DNA of 25,771 nucleotides from Chara braunii (Eukaryota > Streptophyta > Charophyceae > Charales > Characeae). Below, piece after piece: positions 18,540 through 25,771 of the stretch. Each line of letters opens with the position of its first letter. Positions within the stretch are counted from its first letter, which is position 1. Where the stretch lies: the NCBI GenBank assembly GCA_003427395.1, contig BFEA01000076.1:1366640-1392410 (forward strand). The letters run 5' to 3'. The notes under the pieces are model-generated. The model was not told the DNA's origin, did not search any database, and saw only the letters and a program-made list of their open reading frames with translations. The position numbers and the translations under genes are program-made.

Positions 18540-18980
18540 GTTACCATCCCATGGCGCTCAGGTCTTGGCAAGGGAAGCCTGCCACAACCAGACCAACAGG
18601 CTCCTTAGCAAAGGCTTCCCTTGAATTGCGTAATGTCCCCAAGTTCAATAATGACTTTGTAACGAGCGCGTGACATTCTCTGTGCATCAACGTCCGTCTC
18701 ACAGCTGTATCTCTTTCTCACTAGAACTCCCAAATACTCAAGGGTTTCCCAACAGCCTCCAATATCGTCCCACAAAGAGAGAACGACAAGTCCATCACCC
18801 TCCTAAGGGACCGAGGTAAAAGGAAGATTTTGGCGATGAATGTCTCAAGGATCATTCGCCATGGCTTCCTCCAGGTGCGAGCTAGCAACACGTCAAGAAG
18901 CTTAAGCAGCTTGATGTCTCTTTCTCTCATCAAGTTGACTAGCATCGCCCCTTTGGGGGATCTTTTGACAAGAGGGGGAG
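18540..18980 (-). pseudogene. Cytosine-C5 DNA methyltransferase fragment (motifs I-IV), frameshifted
   Basis: Read on the minus strand, three frames give successive pieces of a C5-MTase catalytic domain, which transfers methyl from S-adenosylmethionine to cytosine. First comes an N-terminal piece ending AKIFLLPRSLRR. After a shift near 18795, a motif I-like VVLSLWDDIGG follows (18755-18793), then LEYLGVLVRKR, a CETD motif II and ELGDIT (motif III). After another shift near 18610 comes motif IV, VVAGFPCQDLSAMG, with the catalytic Cys codon at 18568-18570. Motif I to the Cys spans 74 codons, normal for the family. Motifs VI-X are absent. Motif I departs from the usual F-D-G-x-G (W, D). It lies 240 bp upstream of the polypurine tract of the minus-strand LTR element, so it was probably carried by that element; host-gene capture or chance adjacency is possible. 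Confidence 0.7.
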
Positions 18981-19017
18981 GGGGAGGGGGAGGAGAGGGA
19001 GAAAGAGAAGAAAGGGG

Positions 19018-19048
<31 letters not shown>

Positions 19049-19136
19049 GGGAAGAAGAGGAAAAAAGAAGGAGAGAAGAAGGAGAAGAGGAGGAAGAAGA
19101 AGAAGAAGAAGAAGAAGAAGAAGAAGAAGAAGGAGA
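18970..19136. repeat. GA/GAA-rich low-complexity tract
   Basis: Purine-only sequence on the + strand, starting with GGGGGA repeats and passing to GAA repeats. ORFs read it as poly-Lys/Glu or, on the other strand, poly-Leu, and are artefacts. It immediately precedes the methyltransferase fragment on the minus strand. Confidence 0.9.
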
Positions 19137-19617
19137 CCTCCTTCCTCCTTCACTCTCCTCTTGCTGATCTCTAGGCAGTGGAGTCCCAATGCTTGGTCCT
19201 AGCCTCCTAAGTATGGTTTTTCCTCTTTCCCAAACTCTCTCCTCCTTCCCTCACACCTTTCCTTTAGCTATGGCAGGTTCCTACTAAGGTTGTGGAGTCC
19301 TTCCCTCTAGAAGGGCTATGGGGACCCCTTTGAGCCTCTCCTCCTACTCCATAGCCTGAGGGCTATGGCGGACCACTCTCCTTGCTTCCTCCTAGCCTCT
19401 AGGTCACCTTTCTCAGCCTTACCACCATAGCCAGGCTACAGGCTAGCTCTGGCTCTCACTTCCTTGCTCTATCTCACGAGTACTCACTCACGAACTCATT
19501 TGGGCAGCATGGGCACCTCTCATGCTCAAATGAGAGTTGCGGCCTACACCTCCAGCTTATATAGGCTGGAACAGGTGCACCGCCCAACCTCTAGGCCCCT
19601 CCAAGTGCCTCTAGGTG

Positions 19618-19808
19618 GAGCGAGGTACCCCAAGGGCCAAATTTCCAGTTTTGGCCTACCTGGAGGTACCTGGGCCTCATTTTGGCCAGGTACATGCAGT
19701 CCGAGAGGCTGGNGAGCGAGGTACCCCAAGGGCCAAATTTCCAGTTTTGGCCTACCTGGAGGTACCTGGGCCTCATTTTGGCCAGGTACATGCAGTCCGA
19801 GAGGCTGG
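19618..19808. repeat. Identical 95-bp copies either side of a single N
   Basis: 19618-19712 and 19714-19808 are identical over all 95 bp and are separated only by one N at 19713. This is the signature of two contigs with overlapping ends joined by a placeholder, not of a biological tandem repeat. The sequence through here should be regarded as one copy until checked. Confidence 0.9.
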
Positions 19809-19994
19809 TATCCTCTCGGACTACCCCTTGGCCTACCCCGACCTCTTTTCTTTTAAAAAAGTGCTGCCTTTTGGGTACCACTACCCCAAAATGTAGCCTC
19901 TACTAAAATTTCAGAGCCTAAAGGCCCATTTTTCATTTTTTCCTAGTCTAGGCCTCTTGTGAGTAGGCCGTTGTATTTTCCAAAGTGGCGGCAC

Positions 19995-20024
19995 AGATCT
20001 CAGCCTTGGATTTGGCTGAGATCT
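19995..20024. repeat. Perfect hairpin, 11-bp arms
   Basis: AGATCTCAGCC at 19995-20005 and GGCTGAGATCT at 20014-20024 are exact reverse complements with an 8-nt loop. It lies in the unassigned segment. Confidence 0.8.
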
Positions 20025-20337
20025 ATGGTTCTCATCAATCCGAGTTACTCCAAGCTTCCCTTGCTCCAAATTTGAGTCCTTTGCCCCAATTTTTTTTTTT
20101 TTTTTTTGATGTACCTGGCCCAAACCTTGGGCCAAATTCGCAGTTTTGTCTTGTTCCTCTCTTTGTTTTCCCTCCAATTTGCTGCCAACTCATTCCGGAG
20201 CTAGCCGTTTTGTGTCAGCCCACAAAAAACGGCTAGATCTCCTCCTCTGCAAGATCAGATCTCAAATCTAAGGCCCAAAAATGAGCCGGCCAACTCACAT
20301 CAGCATTTTTTTTTATCTTTGTTGTTTAAATTGAGAT

Positions 20338-20376
20338 ATTGCAGAGATAATGCCCCAAGGACCTTATCTCTGCAAT
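20338..20376. repeat. Perfect hairpin, 13-bp arms
   Basis: ATTGCAGAGATAA at 20338-20350 and TTATCTCTGCAAT at 20364-20376 are exact reverse complements with a 13-nt loop. It is the second such structure within 400 bp and may be a structured RNA end or the footprint of a small inverted-repeat element. Confidence 0.8.
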
Positions 20377-20594
20377 CCGGACTGCACTCCTAGGATCCAG
20401 GAGGGATGAGGATCTCATTGGGACCTGCCCATCCCTACTGCTGCAGTCCCAACCTGGCGGCACATTTTCCTTCACTCCTTCCTCTTCCTTTGTCTCATTC
20501 TCCCCCTTTTTCTCTCATTTTCTCTCCCTCCTTCTTTTATTGCTGTAGGGACAAGTGTCCAACAACTATTTCTCCTCTTTCTGGCTGTTGGACT

Positions 20595-20939
20595 TCACCC
20601 AAGGTCTGTTTTTGTAGTCGGTACCTGGCCATTGCACCTCGGACTGCAGTAGCGGCATCCCCAAGGCCAAAGGGGGCTCCTTTTTGCTGCCTCCGCTTCC
20701 CGTTTGGAACCCCCTTGCTCCGATTTTCCCCGGCCATCCCTTTTTTTCACGTGGAGCCCTCGGAACTTCGTTTTTCTTGGCCTGGTCGATCCGGGATACT
20801 CGGACTGCTGGCCGGCCCCCTCATTACTACTATCCCCTCCTCTTTTTCCCCTCGGCACCTCCTGCCGGCGCTTGTCGCGGCGGTACTCATCATTTTCATC
20901 CGGGCCCTGGCCCGCATGGTCTCGTCCACCTGACGTCAT
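20595..20939 (-). other. Basic minus-strand ORF just inside the second LTR, possible gag N-terminus
   Basis: A 114-codon ORF from ATG 20939, about 180 bp downstream (minus strand) of the second LTR. The product is rich in Arg, Lys, Gly and Glu, hydrophilic and probably disordered, which fits the N-terminus of a retroelement Gag. No zinc knuckle or capsid segment follows before the unassigned region. Position is the main argument; the overlapping plus-strand ORF is proline/serine low complexity. Confidence 0.3.
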
Positions 20940-21116
20940 GTTATTTTATTTTTATTGTTGTCGTCGCATTGGATCCAGGATCCCCCTGGGTTGCCCCAGG
21001 TGCCCTCCGTTTTTCCCGCCTCGCACCCGTCTTCTTCGTTCTGTCGACAATCCCTGCTGGCGGCTCCTGACACTTTTTATTTCGCCGATACCCAATCTGC
21101 TAGTGGTTTCGCCGGT

Positions 21117-21804
21117 GCCGCCATTTATCTAGGCCCACGAGGTCCCGGGTACTTCGGCCTGCCTGCATTACGTCTTTCCCTTGGTCCCACGCGGTTCCCA
21201 ATACTTCGCCCTGCCGGCACCACGCCGTCCCTTGGTCCCACGTGGTCCCCGACGCTTTGTCCTGCTGGTACCGCCCCGTCCTTCGATCCCATGTGGTCCC
21301 CGACACTCCTGCCCCGTGTGTACCACGTCTTCCCTTGGTGCCCGTGATGTCTTTCTGCCTTACAACGACCTCCGCCCCCCGCTCCTATTGCGTCCCGCAT
21401 GCTCTCCCGTTCCGGGTGCCAGCTCCCACCTACCCTGCGGTCTCCCTGGCCCTCATGCCGCCGCGTTGCGTCAGTGCCTTGCGCCCTGTCCCTTCCCACT
21501 TCCTTCCTTCCCTTGTTGCGCACCTCCTATGCTACTACCGACTTCCTGACGGCCCTTCTCCGTCCTTGGGGAAGGAGTCGCCCCTGCTGTTCTTTCACAG
21601 TCCTTTTGCCGCTTTCTGCTTAGCCAACCCATTTCTAGTCTAGCGGCCCCGACGACTCTGGGCAGCCTCTGGCTTCCTACTGTCCGCGCCCATGCTTCTG
21701 CTCTTTCCAACATACCTGCCTCCGGTTTTCTCTGTCGTGCACAAATTGGTCATATACAGTCTCTCGAGTGACGGGAAGTCATTCGGGACTCACCAGTCCC
21801 GACA
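21117..21804 (-). mobile_element. Minus-strand LTR, second copy, inserted in array gene 2 of the right arm
   Basis: It begins TGTCGGGACTGG at 21804 on the minus strand. Its first 87 bp match the copy at 18199-18285 with two differences; the rest is more diverged and longer. It has at least four 51-bp minisatellite units (21128, 21180, 21231 and 21281, with a partial one at 21334). The outer end abuts array gene 2 codon 125 of the right arm. No polypurine tract precedes it, consistent with a 5' or solo LTR. The inner boundary is approximate. Confidence 0.65.
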
Positions 21805-22177
21805 CCGTATCCCATCCTTTGTTAGCAAAGCTTTCCCCCGCCTGCCGAGCCCTTGCCTCAGCGTCCCCTAGAAGCCACATTGGGTTCTGCCCTGACACGA
21901 GCGTCGTGCAGAACAAGTGTCATTCCTGTTCCGAGAGAACAATTGTCCTAACTGATTCCACCCTTCGTTCCGCAATCTCTTCCCATCCTTCCTCTTCCCT
22001 CAACGGATTCCAGATACGCTCTACCCAAAGGTACGATAGTTCCGGCACAATCTCATACCCCCGCCAATCACATGTGGTCCCTTTCCATTCATTGCTCGGC
22101 TGTATTGACATCTCTACTCCCCTTCTGGTTCGTCTTGGTTCCCATGTGCAGTCCCATAATTCGAGTTTCCGGGGCAT
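21805..22177 (-). pseudogene. Right-arm copy of array gene 2, cut by an LTR
   Basis: ATG at 22177 begins MPRKLELWDCTWEPRR, parallel to the left copy, and the frame runs 124 codons to the LTR junction at 21805. It has an in-frame TGA at 21920-21922 where the left copy has TGG (EQGWHLF). It carries TGG at the position where the left copy has its own TGA. The homologous stop-free stretch after it (LFCTTL, NPMWLL, AEARAR) confirms the frame. The insertion point corresponds to about 4529 in the left copy. Function unknown, as for the left gene. Confidence 0.6.
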
Positions 22178-22232
22178 CGTTCCCTACCTGCACATAGCCG
22201 ACAACCCGTTTTCCCCAGGTAAGCCCCCCCCT

Positions 22233-23045
22233 TCAGAAGTCCCAGTCCTCTATCTCGTCTCCGTCCTCCTCATCACTGAAATCCTCCTCCTCGTCTAGGA
22301 ACATCTCTTTCACCCCTTCCAAGAAGGTTTCCCCCACTGCCACGTTTCGGTAAACTATCTGCCAATGCACCGGGCTGGGAACAAAAGTTTCATCCGTGCT
22401 GAGGAGGTTTAACACCTCAGCTTATTCTTCCGCCTAGTTTCCTTCAAACGACCCCGCCTCCACCGATAGTTTAAAGAAGTCCTGCCTAGCACCTTGGTAC
22501 AACCTCAGGCGCGTCATCGACCGACATATCCGCTCCAATCTACCCCTGGTTCCAAAGACTGCATCCACCAGGAATGGGGGTAGCACGCATCTCATTGTCC
22601 TATGGAGGCGTCTCATATTTTTCCGGTCCCCGAGTTCCACTTGCACCTCCATCCTTTCCATTTCCATTTCTGCCCGTTGACATGCTGCCCATACCACTTC
22701 CCGTTCCGCTTGTCTAAACAGCTGATCCGGTGCCGTGCCCAATACTAGTCCCACTACCATTGCAGTTTCCAATTCCTGTGATAGGTAGACCCATCCTCGA
22801 GCTTCCACTGTTCCCCGGAATTCTAGGTCCATCAAGCTAGGTGAGAGTCTTGTCAGGCTGACCTTAGTCCAGATTGTCTCTATCCAGAGGAACGCGTCCT
22901 TCTTGTCCAGCATCACGGTTTCATAGGCTGGTTCTAGGTCGGTCCATGTCCCTTCCTCTGGGAGAACAACAGATACCCCATCCCTTACTTCTATAGGCAT
23001 TTTCGGACCACTAGAGTAGACAGGAGACGACAACCATCGCGCCAT
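22233..23045 (-). pseudogene. Right-arm copy of array gene 1 (two stops)
   Basis: Same length as the left copy (813 bp, no net indel) with ATG at 23045. Codons TAG (22434-22436) and TAA (22422-22424) break it where the left copy reads Trp (GNW) and Leu (EEL). At the left copy's stop, this copy has Trp. The two copies agree in the GVSVVLPEEGTWTDLEPAYE stretch, the RCVLPPFLVDAVFGT block and the acidic tail, which here ends EDWDF. Loss of function was therefore independent in each copy. Confidence 0.65.
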
Positions 23046-23465
23046 CTTGTTTCCCGGCGCCTGTCCTGTTTTTCACATGAGAGCACCACACGGCCCTTCA
23101 TGGTCAGATGGTTTGCTTTTCCTTTTTCTGGATGAGGGTTGTTTTCAGACCCCTCATCCGGGTCTCCCTAACCTCCCTGATCCATTTCCCAGGTACCATT
23201 GCCCTACCATACCCCCAATCGATCACCCGTGGCTCGTATTCCTTCTTTTCTTAGTTCCACTTTCTTCCGACTCATGTCCAGCCTCTTCCTCATGTTCTCT
23301 CACTCGTGCAGACTTAGGCAGGGGTCGAGAATAGACTAGAAGCTTAGTTCCCCTTCCAACATTCATCAAGCAACTTTACAGAGGGAGGCACAAAAAACAA
23401 AACTCAGGCAAACGTTGCACATAGGTCGGTCATCTCCTCACCGACCTCTTCCCCAGAAATGGTCT

Positions 23466-23580
23466 CCATACCTTAAGCACAGCTCAACTGTCGCGACTTG
23501 CCGGAAATGGTCATCTCCACTGTTACTATCAGCAAGGCTTTACCCCATACCTTAAGCACAGCTCAACCGTCGCGACTGCC
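23466..23580. repeat. 79-bp local duplication found only in the right arm
   Basis: A segment starting CCATACCTTAAGCACAGC occurs at 23466 and again at 23545 with small differences. The left arm has a single version near 2815-2850. The duplication therefore arose after the two arms separated. Confidence 0.7.
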
Positions 23581-24724
23581 GCTCGTGTACCAACCGTTAA
23601 TCTCGGGAATCACCCCGCACATCTCAGTAAGGCCATTGGAGCCAACCGTCCAGGCATTCACTTCCATCGGTCCGACAAGAATCAACTTTTTCCAAGCCAT
23701 GCTACGAGAAACTTTTAATCGCCTCCGAGGCTCCTTCCTTGCCCCATATGCAGTGGTCCCCTTGCCATCTGCCGACAAGCAGCCGCCCCGCTTGAAGACG
23801 TTTCACACCCCACCTGGGCAAGATCATCGAGCCATACTCGGATCGCTCGGGCGAGAATGCTACTAATCAGCCGACGAGACCCACCCTTGCCTGACAGCCC
23901 GGTGGCCCGACCCCCACACACGGAACCCAGTGAACTTCAAAGAGGACGACCGTTCCGCATCCCGCACCGGCCAGCGCAAACCAATCGTTTCCTTCCGAAA
24001 GGCAGGACGCTCGAATCCCCATCATGCAAACACAAGCCCCAAGTGGGACACACATAACACAAGTGTCTTTCCCCAGGTGCACCCAACGCTTCCTACCCAT
24101 TGCTCACAGGTTTTCACTCAGGACAGTGCGTGCCACTCTCCCCTAACATCCATACATAGTGCCCGGTTCCTTCTCGTGAGCATCTTCAAGGGTGAGCTAG
24201 TTTTTCTTGGAGTCTAGCAACTCCCTTCATTCCCTTATCTTTGCTTGTGTGTCCGTTCGTAGGGAAGGATTGTTCCTTCTCGATTACCGTTTATGTTCAT
24301 ATGAGATTCTTTCGAACATTTAAGTGCGGTGCACCGAGCACGCTAGGCTCCGAAGAAAAGGAAAGAGAGCACCCGTGTCGGTCGGATCACTCCGCCACGG
24401 GATTTTCATTGGAACGAGAGCACCCATGCGCCCAGCCACCCTCAGATCTGATTCACTCAAAGGGATAGAGCATACACAAGTCCTCATTCTTTCTCTTCAA
24501 GTTTATGTTCGCGGTCATGCGTCGGGCGCCCCCCTCGAGACCGTATGGGTCAGTTTAACCCAATACCCGACACCTCCACCATTTTTGTAGGGGTCGTACC
24601 CTTAAGGACTTTCCAGCCTCGGTCGACCCCACTGCGGGTCCCATTTGGCTCGACCCGCTCACGCTCACGCTCAGGGCGCGGGTCGTTTGTCCCAGGGGCA
24701 CCCGCACCTAGTGCTTTGAGATGG

Positions 24725-24952
24725 ATGGGGATGGGCCTTTTGCGAGAGGGCTTTACATTGGGGGATGTAGCTCCGCTCTCACGTCAAGATGGTAGCTATT
24801 TGGCCACTCGTGGCGTTTTCTTGATTCGATTAAGTCTGGCCAAGCAATTGCTCCTTCCAATACGCAAGCAGTCCAAGGAGTTTATTGAAGTTTTGTCTTC
24901 TTATCATGCGCAGGCTAAGCGTCATCCATTGGGCCACGCACCTTTTCGCTAA
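24725..24952 (+). other. Right-arm counterpart of the conserved antisense ORF
   Basis: An open frame matching the minus-strand ORF at 1173-1409 with the same stop position and no indel; about a dozen substitutions. The open frame extends upstream to 24545. See the left copy for the argument. Confidence 0.3.
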
Positions 24953-25340
24953 GTCTAGTGGCTCAGGACAGCCCCTACGACATCCTTGGGGTAGGGTGAC
25001 ATCGACCGGACCCCTAGCTGCTATATGTTTTTTTGCTTGAACCACGAAAATTGCATTCACCTATCCACGACTGCCCTTAGTCCTTCCGGGCTTGCATTGC
25101 ATTCAAGAGAGTCATTGCATTCAATCATCACACAAGCCCCATCCCGGCGTCTACCACTCATTCAAGCATCCGACCATCCAACCCATCCTGCATTCATAGT
25201 TTAAGCGGGGTCTAAATTCTTCCCTCGTCGCTTTCCCTATTTCCGCCCGCATCCGGCGGACGCAATCCCGCTCAGACCACCCTACGCTACTCACCTGCGC
25301 AAGACCACACAAAGCAAAAGCCAGGTACAATCCCCATTGG

Positions 25341-25362
25341 GGTCAACACATCGCCCCTCCTA
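25341..25362 (-). other. Right-arm purine tract and TGTTGACC junction
   Basis: On the minus strand the purine tract (AGGAGGGGCGATG) is followed by TGTTGACC from 25348, mirroring 781-803 of the left arm. Conservation in both arms supports it as a real element boundary rather than chance. Confidence 0.4.
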
Positions 25363-25732
25363 CAAGACGAAGTTCCTTTTGCCTCTGATGATCCTTTGGT
25401 TATCTTTCCCTTCACTCAAGCAAGCCATGCCTTCGCCTTAGTCATGCAGTCGGGGAAGATGGTTGAGTCAAACTGACCTCGTCCAGAATCAACGCTCCTT
25501 TTTGCTTCCGCAAATGCTCTCAATAGTTCCGTATCCTTCCCTTCTTGGTTGCACAAGGGACCGGCTGCCCTTACCTTGCCCTCGCTTTCCACCAAGTGAG
25601 GACTATGTTCCTTCCCGTTCCTTCCCTGGCAATGTAACAGGTGAGGGTGGAGGTTAGTCACATGCCACGGGGAGGGGGAAGGGGTGACGGAAGGGTTAAG
25701 GGTTAAAGAGTTTAGGAGGAATGGAGGAAGGC

Positions 25733-25733
25733 G

Positions 25734-25771
<38 letters not shown>
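25733..25771. repeat. GA microsatellite at window end
   Basis: A GGAGGGAGAGAG-type run continues to the last base. It is the reverse-complement counterpart of the CT microsatellite near 361-417, so the inverted repeat may extend beyond the window. Confidence 0.9.

Larger units (their letters stand above)
19137..20594. other. Unassigned segment with an assembly gap
   Basis: No supported coding region on either strand. It is rich in CCT/CTT, has TATATA at 19558-19563 (a possible promoter box), a T18-type run near 20091-20107, two perfect hairpins and the N gap. Composition differs from the flanks, so it may be an LTR or non-autonomous insertion inside the minus-strand element, but I recognise no family. 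Confidence 0.3.
21805..25771 (-). repeat. Right arm of the inverted repeat (second copy of the element, truncated)
   Basis: On the minus strand it runs from a GA/CT microsatellite at the window edge, through the purine tract and TGTTGACC at 25348, the leader, array gene 1 (23045-22233) and gene 2 (from 22177), and is cut at 21805 by the minus-strand LTR. The remainder of gene 2, genes 3-4, gag and pol of this copy are not found on the other side of the LTR element. Confidence 0.85.

Noticed and set aside
18380-18673. 97-codon + strand ORF
   Set aside because: It is antisense to the methyltransferase motif IV region; its product shows no domain.
18830-19174. Lys/Glu-rich + strand ORF of 114 codons
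   Set aside because: It arises from the GA/GAA low-complexity tract and lies antisense to the methyltransferase fragment.
19464-19906. ORFs crossing the N at 19713
   Set aside because: They contain an undefined residue and read a 95-bp sequence twice because of the unmerged contig join.
20406-21643. Several proline/serine/leucine-rich + strand ORFs
   Set aside because: They lie over the minus-strand LTR and its 51-bp minisatellite; the composition explains the open frames.
361-25771. Terminal inverted repeats of one giant DNA transposon (Maverick or similar)
   Set aside because: The interior is a gypsy gag-pol plus another LTR element. No transposase, DNA polymerase B or packaging gene is visible, and the two arms carry the same genes read inward.

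Overview
The window looks like repeat-dense nuclear DNA from a eukaryote. It holds decayed LTR retrotransposons, nested and in both orientations, with minisatellites, microsatellites and a scaffold gap; I found no host gene. The lineage cannot be fixed from sequence alone. A Ty3/gypsy pol with reading-frame decay, and a cytosine-C5 DNA methyltransferase (C5-MTase) fragment beside a retroelement LTR, make a streptophyte (charophyte) alga my first guess. Another plant or a fungus remains possible. This is an inference from recalled family patterns.

Layout. 1-159 is a 53-bp minisatellite and about 295-420 is a CT microsatellite. About 361-4529 is the left arm of a roughly 4-kb diverged inverted repeat, whose right arm is 21805-25771. 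Each arm carries a purine tract followed by TGTTGAC (a possible LTR edge) and then the start of a coding array. In the left element (+ strand) the array is four tandem, mutually related genes of about 250-270 codons (3285-6725) of unknown function. It is followed by an intact gag ORF with a CCHC zinc knuckle (7154-9010), aspartic protease, reverse transcriptase, RNase H and a DD35E integrase with GPY/F module (to 13677), all broken by stops and frameshifts. Then come a 66-bp repeat and an acidic ORF with a SUMO-interaction-like motif (14091-14753). 14754-17760 holds several short tandem-repeat arrays and no convincing gene.

17769-18285 and about 21117-21804 are two related minus-strand LTRs. 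They share a near-identical 87-bp end and a 51-bp internal minisatellite. The first is preceded by a polypurine tract and, further upstream on the minus strand, by a broken C5-MTase fragment with recognisable motifs I to IV (about 18540-18980). The second cuts the right-arm copy of array gene 2. Between them lie a GA-rich tract, an unassigned segment with a one-N gap flanked by identical 95-bp copies, two perfect hairpins and a basic minus-strand ORF.

The left element would supply capsid, protease, reverse transcriptase and integrase, plus four paralogous upstream proteins and one downstream acidic protein with no role I can name. Both inverted copies are inactivated, mostly by tryptophan codons turned into stops. 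That fits C-to-T decay of methylated DNA, which is interesting next to a retroelement-associated methyltransferase relic.
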